This document shows positions 26,259 to 34,597 of a DNA stretch of 64,000 bases, piece after piece (the stretch's first letter is position 1; every line of letters starts with the position of its first letter). The position numbers were made by a program, and so were the translations under genes. Origin of the DNA: Lactobacillus gigeriorum DSM 23908 = CRBIP 24.85 (GTDB lineage Bacteria > Bacillota > Bacilli > Lactobacillales > Lactobacillaceae); assembly GCF_000296855.1 (NCBI RefSeq), contig NZ_CAKC01000001.1, positions 1-64,000 of the forward strand, in the 5' to 3' direction. Below the pieces are notes generated by a model, which was not told the origin of the DNA, did not search any database, and worked only from the letters and a program-made list of their open reading frames with translations.

Positions 26259-26951
26259 ATGAATAAACTATATCGCAAGGATATTATCGTAACAATGAGC
26301 CTTTTGCTTTTATTGTTGGCAGTATTTATAGTTGAAATCTTTCTTGGAGGTTCAGAAAATACTGCTACTTTAATTCGATTAGGGGCCATGAATAATTATA
26401 CGGTTGCGGCTGCAGGTCAATGGTGGCGATTATTTACTGCTCAATTTTTGCATATTGGAATTATGCACCTGGTTTCTAATGCAGTAATGATTTATTATCT
26501 AGGAATGTTTTTAGAACCATTGCTGGGACATATACGATTTTTGGCAGTTTACTTGATTTCAGGTATTGGCGGGAATTTGTTGAGTTTTGCTCTAGGAGAT
26601 GATAGAAGTATTAGCGCAGGAGCTTCAACGGCACTATTTGGATTATTTGGCGCTCTTATTGCTGTTGGAGTCAGAAATGCCACCAGCGTAGAGGGCAGCA
26701 ATAGTCTTATTAGCTATATTAGTCGACAAGCTTTTGTATTGGCCTTAATCAATATTGGCTTAGATTTATTTATTCCAAATATTGATTTGCAAGGACATCT
26801 TGGTGGCTTGTTCACTGGTGCCATGTTGACCATTATTTTGGGCAATCGTGCTACTAATAAATTTAGTGCCAAGGTTCGCATAATTTCTGGAGTAATTTTG
26901 ATAATCTACGCAGTAGCAACAATTAGACAAGGAATGGTTATCAGTTTCTAA
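26259..26951 (+). CDS. Rhomboid-family intramembrane serine protease
   Basis: A 230-residue polytopic membrane protease that cuts transmembrane substrates within the bilayer. Catalytic Ser123 lies in AGASTALFG and catalytic His180 in DLQGHLGGL; the HxxxN element is HLVSNAV at 70-76. Six or seven membrane segments are visible. The usual GxSG loop reads GAST, a variant I regard as tolerated because the serine and histidine are kept. It resembles GluP of Bacillus without the TPR domain. The stop overlaps the yqgQ start by one base. Confidence 0.92.
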   Translation: MNKLYRKDIIVTMSLLLLLLAVFIVEIFLGGSENTATLIRLGAMNNYTVAAAGQWWRLFTAQFLHIGIMHLVSNAVMIYYLGMFLEPLLGHIRFLAVYLISGIGGNLLSFALGDDRSISAGASTALFGLFGALIAVGVRNATSVEGSNSLISYISRQAFVLALINIGLDLFIPNIDLQGHLGGLFTGAMLTIILGNRATNKFSAKVRIISGVILIIYAVATIRQGMVISF

Positions 26952-27166
26952 TGAAAACACTGTATGATGTACAGCAATTGCTGAAAAAATATGGAATTTT
27001 GGTTCACGTTGGTAAAAGAATTTGGGATATTGAACTTATGGCAATTGAATTGGACAATATTTATAAAGCAGGTTTAATTGAACAAAAAGATTATTTAGTT
27101 GCCAAATTGATTTTGCAACGAGAACATGAAATCGAAGAAAAAGACGAAAAAAAGCATAGTATCTAA
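26951..27166 (+). CDS. yqgQ: YqgQ family protein (DUF910)
   Basis: A 71-residue protein of the YqgQ/DUF910 family; its fold is a small helical bundle and its role is unknown. The pattern MKTLYDVQQLLKKYG, IWDIELMAIELDNIYKAG and YLVAKLILQREHE is diagnostic. Its ATG overlaps the rhomboid stop (TAATG), so the two are translationally coupled. The gene keeps the Bacillus order gluP-yqgQ. No membrane segment or signal is visible. Confidence 0.9.
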   Translation: MKTLYDVQQLLKKYGILVHVGKRIWDIELMAIELDNIYKAGLIEQKDYLVAKLILQREHEIEEKDEKKHSI

Positions 27167-27222
27167 TCAAATTTAGGGTTATTATAAATACTATAGGTTT
27201 TTAGAAGGGTATTAGTTGGAAT

Positions 27223-27624
27223 ATGAACACTTTCCTTATTATTGTTGATGCAATCTTATTAGCAATTATTTTAGCTTTTGCAGCAGTTTGGGGTTGGAAT
27301 AAGATTCAAGCCAAGTCAATTGGTGGCGAATTGTCAAATGATGATTTTAAGACTGGCATGCGTAAAGCTCAGATTATTGACTTGCGTGAAAAAGAAGCTT
27401 TTAAACGCAAGCATATTGATGGTGCTCGCAACTTGCCATACTCAATGCTTAAGTATCAATTTGGTGAATTGCGTTCGGATTTGCCAGTATATTTGTACTC
27501 AGATTCGCAAACTATTACCTTGAGAGCAGCAAGAGTTTTGAAGAAAAAAGGATTTGCGAATATTAAGTGGCTTAAAGATGGATTTGACCGGTGGGATGGT
27601 CGAACAAAGGCCTCAAAATATTAA
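27223..27624 (+). CDS. Membrane-anchored rhodanese-like protein lacking the active Cys
   Basis: A 133-residue protein with one N-terminal membrane helix (about 5-25) and a cytosolic rhodanese domain. IIDLREKEAFKRKHIDGARN (in two parts, IIDLREKEAF and HIDGARNLPY) is the rhodanese start; the active-site loop after PVYLY reads SDSQTIT (93-99) where sulfurtransferases have Cys-x-x-G-x-R-S/A. With no cysteine anywhere in the domain it cannot carry a persulfide, so it probably acts as a binding or scaffold protein. Same position as YqgP/YqgQ-linked rhodaneses of other Firmicutes. Confidence 0.87.
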   Translation: MNTFLIIVDAILLAIILAFAAVWGWNKIQAKSIGGELSNDDFKTGMRKAQIIDLREKEAFKRKHIDGARNLPYSMLKYQFGELRSDLPVYLYSDSQTITLRAARVLKKKGFANIKWLKDGFDRWDGRTKASKY

Positions 27625-27630
27625 TTTTAG

Positions 27631-27657
27631 AAGCAGGCAGCAGTGTCTGCTTTTTTG
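27631..27657 (+). terminator. Terminator after the rhodanese-like gene
   Basis: Stem AAGCAG with CTGCTT closing a 10-base GC-containing loop, followed by six Ts. Confidence 0.7.
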
Positions 27658-27693
27658 TATTGTTGGAATTGATAAGTGAGGAAGAAGAATTAC

Positions 27694-28614
27694 ATGCAGA
27701 AAGTTTTAGCCTTAATTGGGCCTACTGCTATTGGGAAAACCGACTTAGCAATAAAACTAGCCCAAAAATTAAATGCTGAGATTATTTCAGGCGACTCAAT
27801 GCAAATATATCGTGAAGTGGCAATTGGCACTGCTAAAGCTACGCCTGAAGAACAAGCACAAGTAAAACACTATCTAGTTGATAATCAATCGATTTTCGAA
27901 GAATTTTCTGTAAAAAATTTTGTTGATCAGGCGATGGAAGCAATTGATTCGGTAAGTAGTGATCGTAAGCTACCATTTTTAGTAGGTGGTACCGGTTTTT
28001 ACGTAAATGCCTTATTGAACGATATGCAACTTGGTGAAAAGGATAAACAAGAGACTAGCGTTGAGCCGGTTTGGGAAAAATTTTTGGAAGAACATGGAAC
28101 TGAAGCATTGTGGTTAGAGCTTGAAAAAAGAGACAGCGAGGCAGCACATAAAATTGCGCGTTCAGACTCCAGAAGAGCAATGCGCGCACTAACAGTGATT
28201 GATCGAACCGGACAAAAATTTTCTGAACAACAAGAAACGATTCAGCCAAGATATGATTATCTATTGATTGGGTTGAATTCTGATCGCCAAAAAATTTACG
28301 AACGGATCAATTTGCGAGTTGATAAGATGATGCAATTAGGTCTGCTTGAAGAAGCAAAATATGTCTATGAAAATCGCGATCGGGAATATCAAGTTTTGCA
28401 GGCAATCGGTTATAAAGAATTTTTTCCATATTTCGAAGGTAAAAATTCTTTAGATGAGTGCGTAAAAGCATTAAAGACGGCTTCAAGAAGATATGCTAAG
28501 CGCCAATTAACTTATTTCCGTAATAAGTTACCAGTAAAATGGTTTGATCCACTTGATGATCCTAATTGTGCCGAAAAAATTCAAAAAACTGTGGAGGAAT
28601 GGTTAAATGTTTGA
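27694..28614 (+). CDS. miaA: tRNA dimethylallyltransferase
   Basis: Adds a dimethylallyl group to A37 of tRNAs that read codons starting with U. The P-loop GPTAIGKTDLA and the GDSMQIYREVAIGTAKA region (DSxQ motif) are followed by FLVGGTGFY, SRRAMRALTVID and KEFFPYFEG. ATG at 27694 follows GAGGAAG at about 27678-27684; an in-frame GTG at 27676 begins within that site. Length is 306 residues. It overlaps the PLP-lyase gene by eight bases. Confidence 0.96.
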   Translation: MQKVLALIGPTAIGKTDLAIKLAQKLNAEIISGDSMQIYREVAIGTAKATPEEQAQVKHYLVDNQSIFEEFSVKNFVDQAMEAIDSVSSDRKLPFLVGGTGFYVNALLNDMQLGEKDKQETSVEPVWEKFLEEHGTEALWLELEKRDSEAAHKIARSDSRRAMRALTVIDRTGQKFSEQQETIQPRYDYLLIGLNSDRQKIYERINLRVDKMMQLGLLEEAKYVYENRDREYQVLQAIGYKEFFPYFEGKNSLDECVKALKTASRRYAKRQLTYFRNKLPVKWFDPLDDPNCAEKIQKTVEEWLNV

Positions 28615-29854
28615 AATATCTGATGAATTGCAAAAATTAGTTGCTGAGGTTGATAAGCTGATTGCTCCTAAAATAAGTGAAATCGATGAACAAATTTTAT
28701 ATAACCAAGGTAAAGTGCTCAAAGCTTTTCAAGATGAACAAGTAGCTGAAGCTGATTTAACGGGCGCTACAGGCTATGGCGATGATGATATGGGAAGAGA
28801 TAAATTGGATCGGATCTATGCTCGAGTTTTTAAAACTGAAGCTGCTGTGGTGAGACCGCAATTTGTTTCAGGAACCCATACCTTATATACTGGCTTAAAT
28901 GGAAATTTAAATGCAGGCGATACTTTGACTTACTTAACAGGGATGCCTTATGACACTCTTCAGCAAGTGATCGGACTGGCGCCAAATAAGCGAGGCACTC
29001 TGTTAGAACGTGGAGTTAAATTTTCGTATGTTCCTTTAACAGACACTGGATTAATCGATTATGACCAAGCTGAATTGATTTTAAAACGTGATCAGCCCAA
29101 GATAGTAGCAATTCAACGTTCTAGAGGATATTCAACAAGAAAGACTTTTACGGTTGAACAAATAAGAGAAATGATTGCTTTTGTGAAGAAGGTTAGTCCT
29201 GATAGTTTGATCTTTATCGATAATTGTTATGGCGAATTCTCAGAAAAGCATGAGCCAACCGAATTTGGGGCTGATTTTATGGCTGGTTCCTTAATCAAGA
29301 ATGCTGGAGGCGGTATTGCTAAAACAGGTGGATATATCGTTGGTAAACATGAACTGATTGAAAATGCCAAGATTGCTTTGACTGCTCCTGGATGTACTGA
29401 AGAGGGGGCGACTCTGGGGAATCTTCGTGATTTCTATCAAGGTTTCTTCTTGTCGCCTAATGTAACTGGAATGGCAGAAAAAGGGATGGTTTTTGCTGCA
29501 GCTTTATTTGAAAAGATGGGACTAAACGTTTCTCCTAAGTGGAATGAGGCTCGTAGTGATGTCATTGAAACGATTATCTTTAATGATCCAGCCAAGATGC
29601 AAAAATTCATCCGTGAAGTACAAAAGAATTCGCCAATTGATTCTTTTGTAAAACCTGAAGCTTACCACATGCCAGGATACGAAGATAAGGTTATCATGGC
29701 TGCAGGTACATTTGTATCAGGTTCGACAATCGAATTTTCAGCTGATGGACCAATTAGACCGCCATACGCAGTCTACATGCAAGGTGGATTAACGTATGCT
29801 CATGATAAGTTGGCAGTAATTAATGCAGTTGAAGATACTTTCTTCAAAAATTAA
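28607..29854 (+). CDS. Methionine gamma-lyase family (YnbB-like) PLP protein
   Basis: A 415-residue fold-type I PLP enzyme of the family once called aluminium-resistance protein (YnbB in Bacillus). The likely PLP lysine is in SLIKNAGGGIAKTGGYI, preceded by the aspartate in IFIDNCYGEF. TGYGYDD-like features appear as TGYGDDDMGRDKLD. The substrate is not known; a C-S lyase role is inferred from the superfamily. In Bacillus it lies between hfq/miaA and glnR-glnA, and here between miaA and glnA. AGGAATGG precedes the start, within miaA. Confidence 0.88.
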   Translation: MFEISDELQKLVAEVDKLIAPKISEIDEQILYNQGKVLKAFQDEQVAEADLTGATGYGDDDMGRDKLDRIYARVFKTEAAVVRPQFVSGTHTLYTGLNGNLNAGDTLTYLTGMPYDTLQQVIGLAPNKRGTLLERGVKFSYVPLTDTGLIDYDQAELILKRDQPKIVAIQRSRGYSTRKTFTVEQIREMIAFVKKVSPDSLIFIDNCYGEFSEKHEPTEFGADFMAGSLIKNAGGGIAKTGGYIVGKHELIENAKIALTAPGCTEEGATLGNLRDFYQGFFLSPNVTGMAEKGMVFAAALFEKMGLNVSPKWNEARSDVIETIIFNDPAKMQKFIREVQKNSPIDSFVKPEAYHMPGYEDKVIMAAGTFVSGSTIEFSADGPIRPPYAVYMQGGLTYAHDKLAVINAVEDTFFKN

Positions 29855-29876
29855 AATTATTAAGAATTACTAAAGT

Positions 29877-29948
29877 TGTCAAAACATTACTATACCGCTT
29901 TGACATTTTAAGGCTTATCTGCTATTGTATTTACAGTTCTTTAAAGAA
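29877..29948 (+). promoter_or_regulatory. glnA promoter with overlapping inverted repeat
   Basis: TTGACA at 29900-29905 and TATTGT at 29923-29928 with a 17-bp spacer. The -35 box is inside a perfect inverted repeat: TGTCAAA (29877-29883), 15 bases, TTTGACA (29899-29905). A second perfect palindrome, TTCTTTAAAGAA (29937-29948), lies at about the start of the transcript. A repressor dimer at the first repeat would block the -35 box. Neither matches the GlnR box TGTNA-N7-TNACA well. Confidence 0.65.
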
Positions 29949-30010
29949 TATCTATTGTTTAAAGGACTATACCAATTGTTATATTAATGTTTTAATTCGG
30001 GTGGAGAATT

Positions 30011-31348
30011 ATGAGTAAAACAGTTACTGCAGATGAAATTAGAAAGAGCGTTGAAGAAAACGACGTTCGCTTTTTGAGATTATCATTTACTGATATTAAC
30101 GGAACTTCAAAGGCTGTTGAAGTACCTAAGAGTCAATTAGATAAAGTATTGACCAATGATATCAGATTTGATGGCTCCTCAATCGATGGCTTTGTTCGCT
30201 TGGAAGAAAGCGACATGGTATTGTATCCAGACTTTTCAACTTGGGCAGTTTTGCCTTGGTCTGATGAACGTGGTGGAAAAATTGGACGGTTAGTTTGCTC
30301 AGTTCATAATACTGATGGCACACCATTTGAGGGCGATCCTCGTAACAATTTAAAGCGCGTTTTACGTGAAATGAAAGAAATGGGATATTCAGACTTTGAA
30401 ATCGGCTTTGAAGCAGAATTCCATTTATTTAAGTTGAGTAGTGAAGGTAACTGGACTACTAATGTTCCAGATCATGCATCATACTTTGATATGACGTCAG
30501 ATGATGAAGGTGCAAGATGCCGTCGTGATATTGTTGAAACCTTGGAAAGCATTGGTTTTGAAGTCGAAGCTGCTCACCATGAAGTAGGTGATGGTCAACA
30601 AGAAATCGACTTCCGTTTTGATGATGCTTTGACTACTGCCGATCGTGTTCAAACTTTCAAGATGGTTGTTCGTGAAATCGCTAGAAAGCATGGCTTATTT
30701 GCTACTTTTATGGCAAAACCAGTTGAAGGACAAGCCGGTAATGGGATGCATACTAATATGTCATTATTTAAAGATGGCAAGAATGCTTTCTATGATGCTA
30801 ACAACGAATATCACTTATCAGATACTGCATTGTTCTTCTTAAATGGTATTTTGGAACATGCACGTGCTATTACTGCAATTGGTAATCCAACTGTTAACTC
30901 ATATAAGAGATTAATCCCAGGTTTTGAAGCTCCGGTTTATATTTCATGGGCTTCGAAGAACCGTTCACCAATGGTAAGAATTCCATCTGCTGAAGAAATT
31001 AATACTCGTTTGGAAATGCGTTCAGCAGATCCAACTGCTAACCCATACTTGTTATTGGCTGCATGTTTGACTGCTGGTCTTCAAGGTATTAAGGAAGGCA
31101 AGAAGCCAATGGCTCCAATCACTTCTAACGTATTTGAAATGACTGAAGAAGAAAGAGCTGAACGTGGCATCAAGCCTTTACCATCAACTTTGCACAATGC
31201 TATTAAGGCCTTTAAGCAAGATGAATTATTGCAACACGCATTAGGTGAACACTTGACCCAAAGCTTTATTGATTCAAAGAACTTAGAATGGTCTCAATAT
31301 ACTCAATCGGTTTCTGACTGGGAAAGAGATCGTTACATGGGTTATTAA
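30011..31348 (+). CDS. glnA: Glutamine synthetase, type I
   Basis: Makes glutamine from glutamate, ammonia and ATP. A beta-grasp N-domain (about 1-100, with [17 protein letters not shown]) leads into the catalytic domain: [43 protein letters not shown] and the Arg-rich [11 protein letters not shown]. At 445 residues and with no C-terminal adenylylation loop it is the GSI-alpha type of Firmicutes, which is feedback-inhibited and moonlights in GlnR control. Strong GGTGGAG site before the ATG. glnR, which usually lies directly upstream, is absent here. Confidence 0.97.
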   Translation: MSKTVTADEIRKSVEENDVRFLRLSFTDINGTSKAVEVPKSQLDKVLTNDIRFDGSSIDGFVRLEESDMVLYPDFSTWAVLPWSDERGGKIGRLVCSVHNTDGTPFEGDPRNNLKRVLREMKEMGYSDFEIGFEAEFHLFKLSSEGNWTTNVPDHASYFDMTSDDEGARCRRDIVETLESIGFEVEAAHHEVGDGQQEIDFRFDDALTTADRVQTFKMVVREIARKHGLFATFMAKPVEGQAGNGMHTNMSLFKDGKNAFYDANNEYHLSDTALFFLNGILEHARAITAIGNPTVNSYKRLIPGFEAPVYISWASKNRSPMVRIPSAEEINTRLEMRSADPTANPYLLLAACLTAGLQGIKEGKKPMAPITSNVFEMTEEERAERGIKPLPSTLHNAIKAFKQDELLQHALGEHLTQSFIDSKNLEWSQYTQSVSDWERDRYMGY

Positions 31349-31374
31349 GCTATTAAGCTAAACGAAATTAATCA

Positions 31375-31417
31375 AAGACTGCTAAACGGTGATTGGCTGT
31401 TTTAGCAGTCTTTTGTT
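31375..31417 (+). terminator. Terminator after glnA
   Basis: Stem AAAGACTGCTAAA with TTTTAGCAGTCTTTT around a loop of about 12 bases, then a T-rich tail. Confidence 0.85.
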
Positions 31418-31469
31418 TTCTTTATAGAATAATCTTGTTAAAATAGAAGAAAAAACGTGAGGACTAAAA

Positions 31470-31931
31470 ATGACAGAAGATGTAAATGTAACTTTTGAAG
31501 CTGTTAATCCAAGTGGAATCAAATTGTTAAATCGGTTATATGACCAACACCTAGTTCTTAATGATTTAGGGGTTCGCTTAGATCAACAGTTAAGTGATGA
31601 CGAAGCTGAGCTGACGATCCCAACTCAAGAAGATTTAGATAATTTAAGGGCTACTTTTATGAGCAGCATTGATGTATTTAGCGATATTGTTAAAGATTAT
31701 GGCGATACCCAAAAATTTGCTGCTAATTTTGGTGGCTTAACTAGAACCTTTGCTGAAAAGTTGCTCATTGAGCTTAAAACGTATAATGATGGTGTTGCTG
31801 ATATTGCAAAGGAAGATGATGGTTTGGCTTCTTATGATGAAGATAAGCTGAATGATTGGATCAATACAATGATGGGTTTGATTGTTGAGACTAATGAAGC
31901 ATTTAATCAATTGATCGAACAAGGTAAATAA
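31470..31931 (+). CDS. Uncharacterised acidic 153-residue protein
   Basis: I do not recognise the family. The 153 residues are acidic and look all-helical; no membrane segment, signal peptide, cysteine or histidine-rich metal motif is seen. It begins MTEDVNVTFEAVNPSGIK with ACGTGAGG before the ATG, and it is flanked by the glnA terminator and its own hairpin, so it is a separate small transcription unit. Codon use is like the neighbours, so it is likely vertically kept in this group. Proximity to glnA may be chance. Confidence 0.75.
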   Translation: MTEDVNVTFEAVNPSGIKLLNRLYDQHLVLNDLGVRLDQQLSDDEAELTIPTQEDLDNLRATFMSSIDVFSDIVKDYGDTQKFAANFGGLTRTFAEKLLIELKTYNDGVADIAKEDDGLASYDEDKLNDWINTMMGLIVETNEAFNQLIEQGK

Positions 31932-31939
31932 TGAATTTA

Positions 31940-31968
31940 AAAGATGCAAAATTCCATGCATCTTTTTA
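31940..31968 (+). terminator. Terminator after the 153-residue gene
   Basis: Stem AAAGATGCA with TGCATCTTT around an eight-base loop, followed by Ts. Confidence 0.85.
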
Positions 31969-32042
31969 TTTTTTGAAAAATATGAGGCTTCTCTAGTTTT
32001 CAAAGGTGTAAAATTAATGATGAAAGTAAAGGAAGTAATATT

Positions 32043-33215
32043 TTGAAGAACAAATCAACCTATAGTAAAGATGTTATCTTGGTAATGGCAGCCTCCTTCT
32101 TTTTTATGTTTAGTACCATGTTTATCAATCCGTTGATCAATGGCTATGCGAAAAATCTGGGTGCCAACAGCAGTTTTGCCGGTTTAATTGTAGGAATCAT
32201 GAGTGTGGCTTCTATGATATTAAGACCAGTCGCAGGAAATTTAACAGATCGATTTTCCAAATATCAGCTATCGTTTATTGGGGGAATATTAATTTTTGTT
32301 GGTGTAGTTGGTTATGTATTAGCTCCATCAAGTGGGTGGCTGTTACTGTTTCGTTTAATTAATGGGATTGGTTATGTTTTATGTACGGTATGCATGACTA
32401 CGTGGTTAGCTTTGCTTGTGCCTAGGGCTCACGTAGGAAAGGCAATGGGTTTTTATGGATTGATGAATGCCTTAGCTATGGCGCTTGCTCCTGCCATCTC
32501 GATTAATTTATATCAAAAAATTGGTTACCGACCAGCCTTAATATTTTCGGCTGTAGCTGCTTTATTAATGATTTCGGTTATTCAATTTGTTGGTAATCGT
32601 GGAAAGGTTATCCAGAAGAGCAAAGCAAAAACATCTGAACATTTTCAAATTATTCAAGTTAAAGTACTGCCAGTGGCTCTTCTTACTACGCTTTTTGCTT
32701 TACCATATTTCGTTACGCAAGCAGATATTGTCACTTATGTTGAACAAAAACATGTTAGTGTCGCTACAGGAGCATACTTTTTAATCTATGCAGTTGTTTT
32801 ATTAGTAATTCGAATCTTGCTTAAGAATCTCTTTGACACAGTGGCATTTGGACGTTGGTTCTGGATTAGTTGGATGGCAACTGGTATTTATATCATTTTA
32901 TTAGCTGTGATGGATAATAACCTAGAAATGGGTTTAGCGGCAGCAGGTATGGCTATCGGTTATGGTGTAATATATTCGGTTTTACAATCAACTGCACTGT
33001 TATTAGCTCCTGCTGATCAACAAGGACTTGCCAGTGCAACTTTTTACTTAGGACTTGATATCGCCATGTCTTTTGGCCCAATTATTAGTGGGTTTATTGA
33101 CAGCTTATTACCAATAAAATACTTCTATCCCGTAGAATTACTTTTGTTACCGCTTGCTTTTCTAGTCTATTCGCTTTATTGCAAGCGCTTAAATCATGCA
33201 ATTGATCATCACTGA
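32043..33215 (+). CDS. MFS transporter
   Basis: A 390-residue major facilitator with about 12 membrane segments. The loop 2-3 motif appears as GNLTDRFSKYQ, and segment 4-5 carries RLINGIGYVLCTVCMTTWLA. The start is TTG at 32043 with AAAGGA about nine bases before it. The substrate is unknown; the general form resembles drug or sugar efflux members. It stands between the orphan gene and the relP operon with separate spacing on both sides. Confidence 0.88.
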   Translation: MKNKSTYSKDVILVMAASFFFMFSTMFINPLINGYAKNLGANSSFAGLIVGIMSVASMILRPVAGNLTDRFSKYQLSFIGGILIFVGVVGYVLAPSSGWLLLFRLINGIGYVLCTVCMTTWLALLVPRAHVGKAMGFYGLMNALAMALAPAISINLYQKIGYRPALIFSAVAALLMISVIQFVGNRGKVIQKSKAKTSEHFQIIQVKVLPVALLTTLFALPYFVTQADIVTYVEQKHVSVATGAYFLIYAVVLLVIRILLKNLFDTVAFGRWFWISWMATGIYIILLAVMDNNLEMGLAAAGMAIGYGVIYSVLQSTALLLAPADQQGLASATFYLGLDIAMSFGPIISGFIDSLLPIKYFYPVELLLLPLAFLVYSLYCKRLNHAIDHH

Positions 33216-33304
33216 TAGCTATTCATTAAACTTTTTTTGTACTAAGTTCACACTTTATTCAAATTATCATGGCATAGTTTTTAAGTAGATATGGGAGTGA
33301 TTTT

Positions 33305-33916
33305 TTGAGTATATATGGAAAATATGAACCGACATTAGAACGAATTTTAAATGAATTATTGACAAGATTGGAAAATTTAAATTCTGATTATCAAGCTAGA
33401 AATGGACAAAATCTGTTTGAACATTTGAATGGTAGAATAAAGACCAATGCTAGTATGGTTGAAAAATGTCAAAGAAAAAATCTACCAGTCAACGTTAATT
33501 CGGCTTTGAGAATTAATCGTGATAGTATTGGTATTCGGATTGTATGTAATTTCATTGATGATATTTATACTTGCATTGATTTGCTGGAAACAATGCCAGA
33601 TATTACTGTAGTGACCAAGAAAGACTACATAACTAATGCCAAGAAAAATGGCTATCGATCTTATCACATGATCTTAGATATGACAGTTCCAGAAGTTGAT
33701 GTAGACGGTAATCAACCAGGACACTATTTTGTAGAAATCCAATTGCGAACGATTGCAATGGATACTTGGGCAAGTCTGGAACACGAAATGAAATATAAAC
33801 ATGATATCAAAAATCCAGAATTAATTAGCCAAGAATTGAAGCGAGTAGCAGATGAGTTAGCTTCTTGTGATATAAGCTTACAGACTATTCGACAATTAAT
33901 TAGAGAGGAAAATTAA
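33305..33916 (+). CDS. relP: Small alarmone synthetase RelP
   Basis: A single-domain (p)ppGpp synthetase that moves pyrophosphate from ATP to GDP or GTP. Residues 71-78 (NRDSIGIR) hold the metal Asp73; KKDYI at about 105-109, YRSYH (117-121, stacking Tyr) and VEIQLRT with catalytic Glu144 complete the site. There is no HD hydrolase, TGS or ACT domain, so it is a small alarmone synthetase (203 residues). It is two bases before a response regulator and followed by a kinase, the relP-relR-relS order described in Streptococcus mutans. TTG at 33305 follows GGGAGTGA. Confidence 0.88.
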   Translation: MSIYGKYEPTLERILNELLTRLENLNSDYQARNGQNLFEHLNGRIKTNASMVEKCQRKNLPVNVNSALRINRDSIGIRIVCNFIDDIYTCIDLLETMPDITVVTKKDYITNAKKNGYRSYHMILDMTVPEVDVDGNQPGHYFVEIQLRTIAMDTWASLEHEMKYKHDIKNPELISQELKRVADELASCDISLQTIRQLIREEN

Positions 33917-33917
33917 A

Positions 33918-34583
33918 ATGAGGATCTTACTTGCTGAGGATGAGCCTCAACTTAATCGGGTGGTCAAGGTTGCCCTTGAAAGTGTTGGATATCAGGTAGA
34001 TACAGTTTTTGACGGCGAACAAGCAATTTCCGCTGCTAAAAGTAATCCTTATGATGTTATTATTTTAGATATCATGATGCCGGTATTAGACGGTATTGAG
34101 GTTTTAAAACAAATTAGAGCCAATGGCGATAAGACCTACGTAATGATGTTAACGGCAAAAGCAGAAATCGATGATCGAGTTATAGGTTTGGAATCTGGTG
34201 CGGATGACTATTTGACTAAGCCGTTTTCTTTAAAGGAATTAATTGCCCGTTTACGCTCACGAGAACGCCGCGATGCTGAATACCAAGTCACAGAGATGGA
34301 TTATAGTGATCTACACCTTAATACAGACCAACAAGAATTAGTTGCACATAATTCGATTCGATTGGCTAGCAAAGAAGTCGATCTATTATCTTATTTGATT
34401 TTGAATAGTGAAAAAGCCATTTCTAATCAAGAAATTCTTGATCATGTATGGAAAGATGATCCATTAGCAGATAGTGAATTAGTATGGATCTACATTTCTT
34501 ATTTGCGTCAAAAAATGACATCAATTGGTAGCAAGGTAAAAATAATAGGTGAAAAAAACGGAGAGTTTGTTTTGACTAAGTAA
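33918..34583 (+). CDS. relR: OmpR-family response regulator, RelR-like
   Basis: A 221-residue regulator. Receiver: Glu7/Asp8, phosphoacceptor Asp51 in IILDIMMP, a Thr in MMLTAKAE and Lys in YLTKPFS; then a winged-helix domain with LASKEVDLLSYLI and VWIYISYLRQKM. It begins one base after relP and ends 14 bases before the kinase, so the three are one operon. The tight link to a (p)ppGpp synthetase suggests it tunes relP, as in S. mutans; target genes are unknown. Confidence 0.88.
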   Translation: MRILLAEDEPQLNRVVKVALESVGYQVDTVFDGEQAISAAKSNPYDVIILDIMMPVLDGIEVLKQIRANGDKTYVMMLTAKAEIDDRVIGLESGADDYLTKPFSLKELIARLRSRERRDAEYQVTEMDYSDLHLNTDQQELVAHNSIRLASKEVDLLSYLILNSEKAISNQEILDHVWKDDPLADSELVWIYISYLRQKMTSIGSKVKIIGEKNGEFVLTK

Positions 34584-34597
34584 AGCGAGGCGACATA

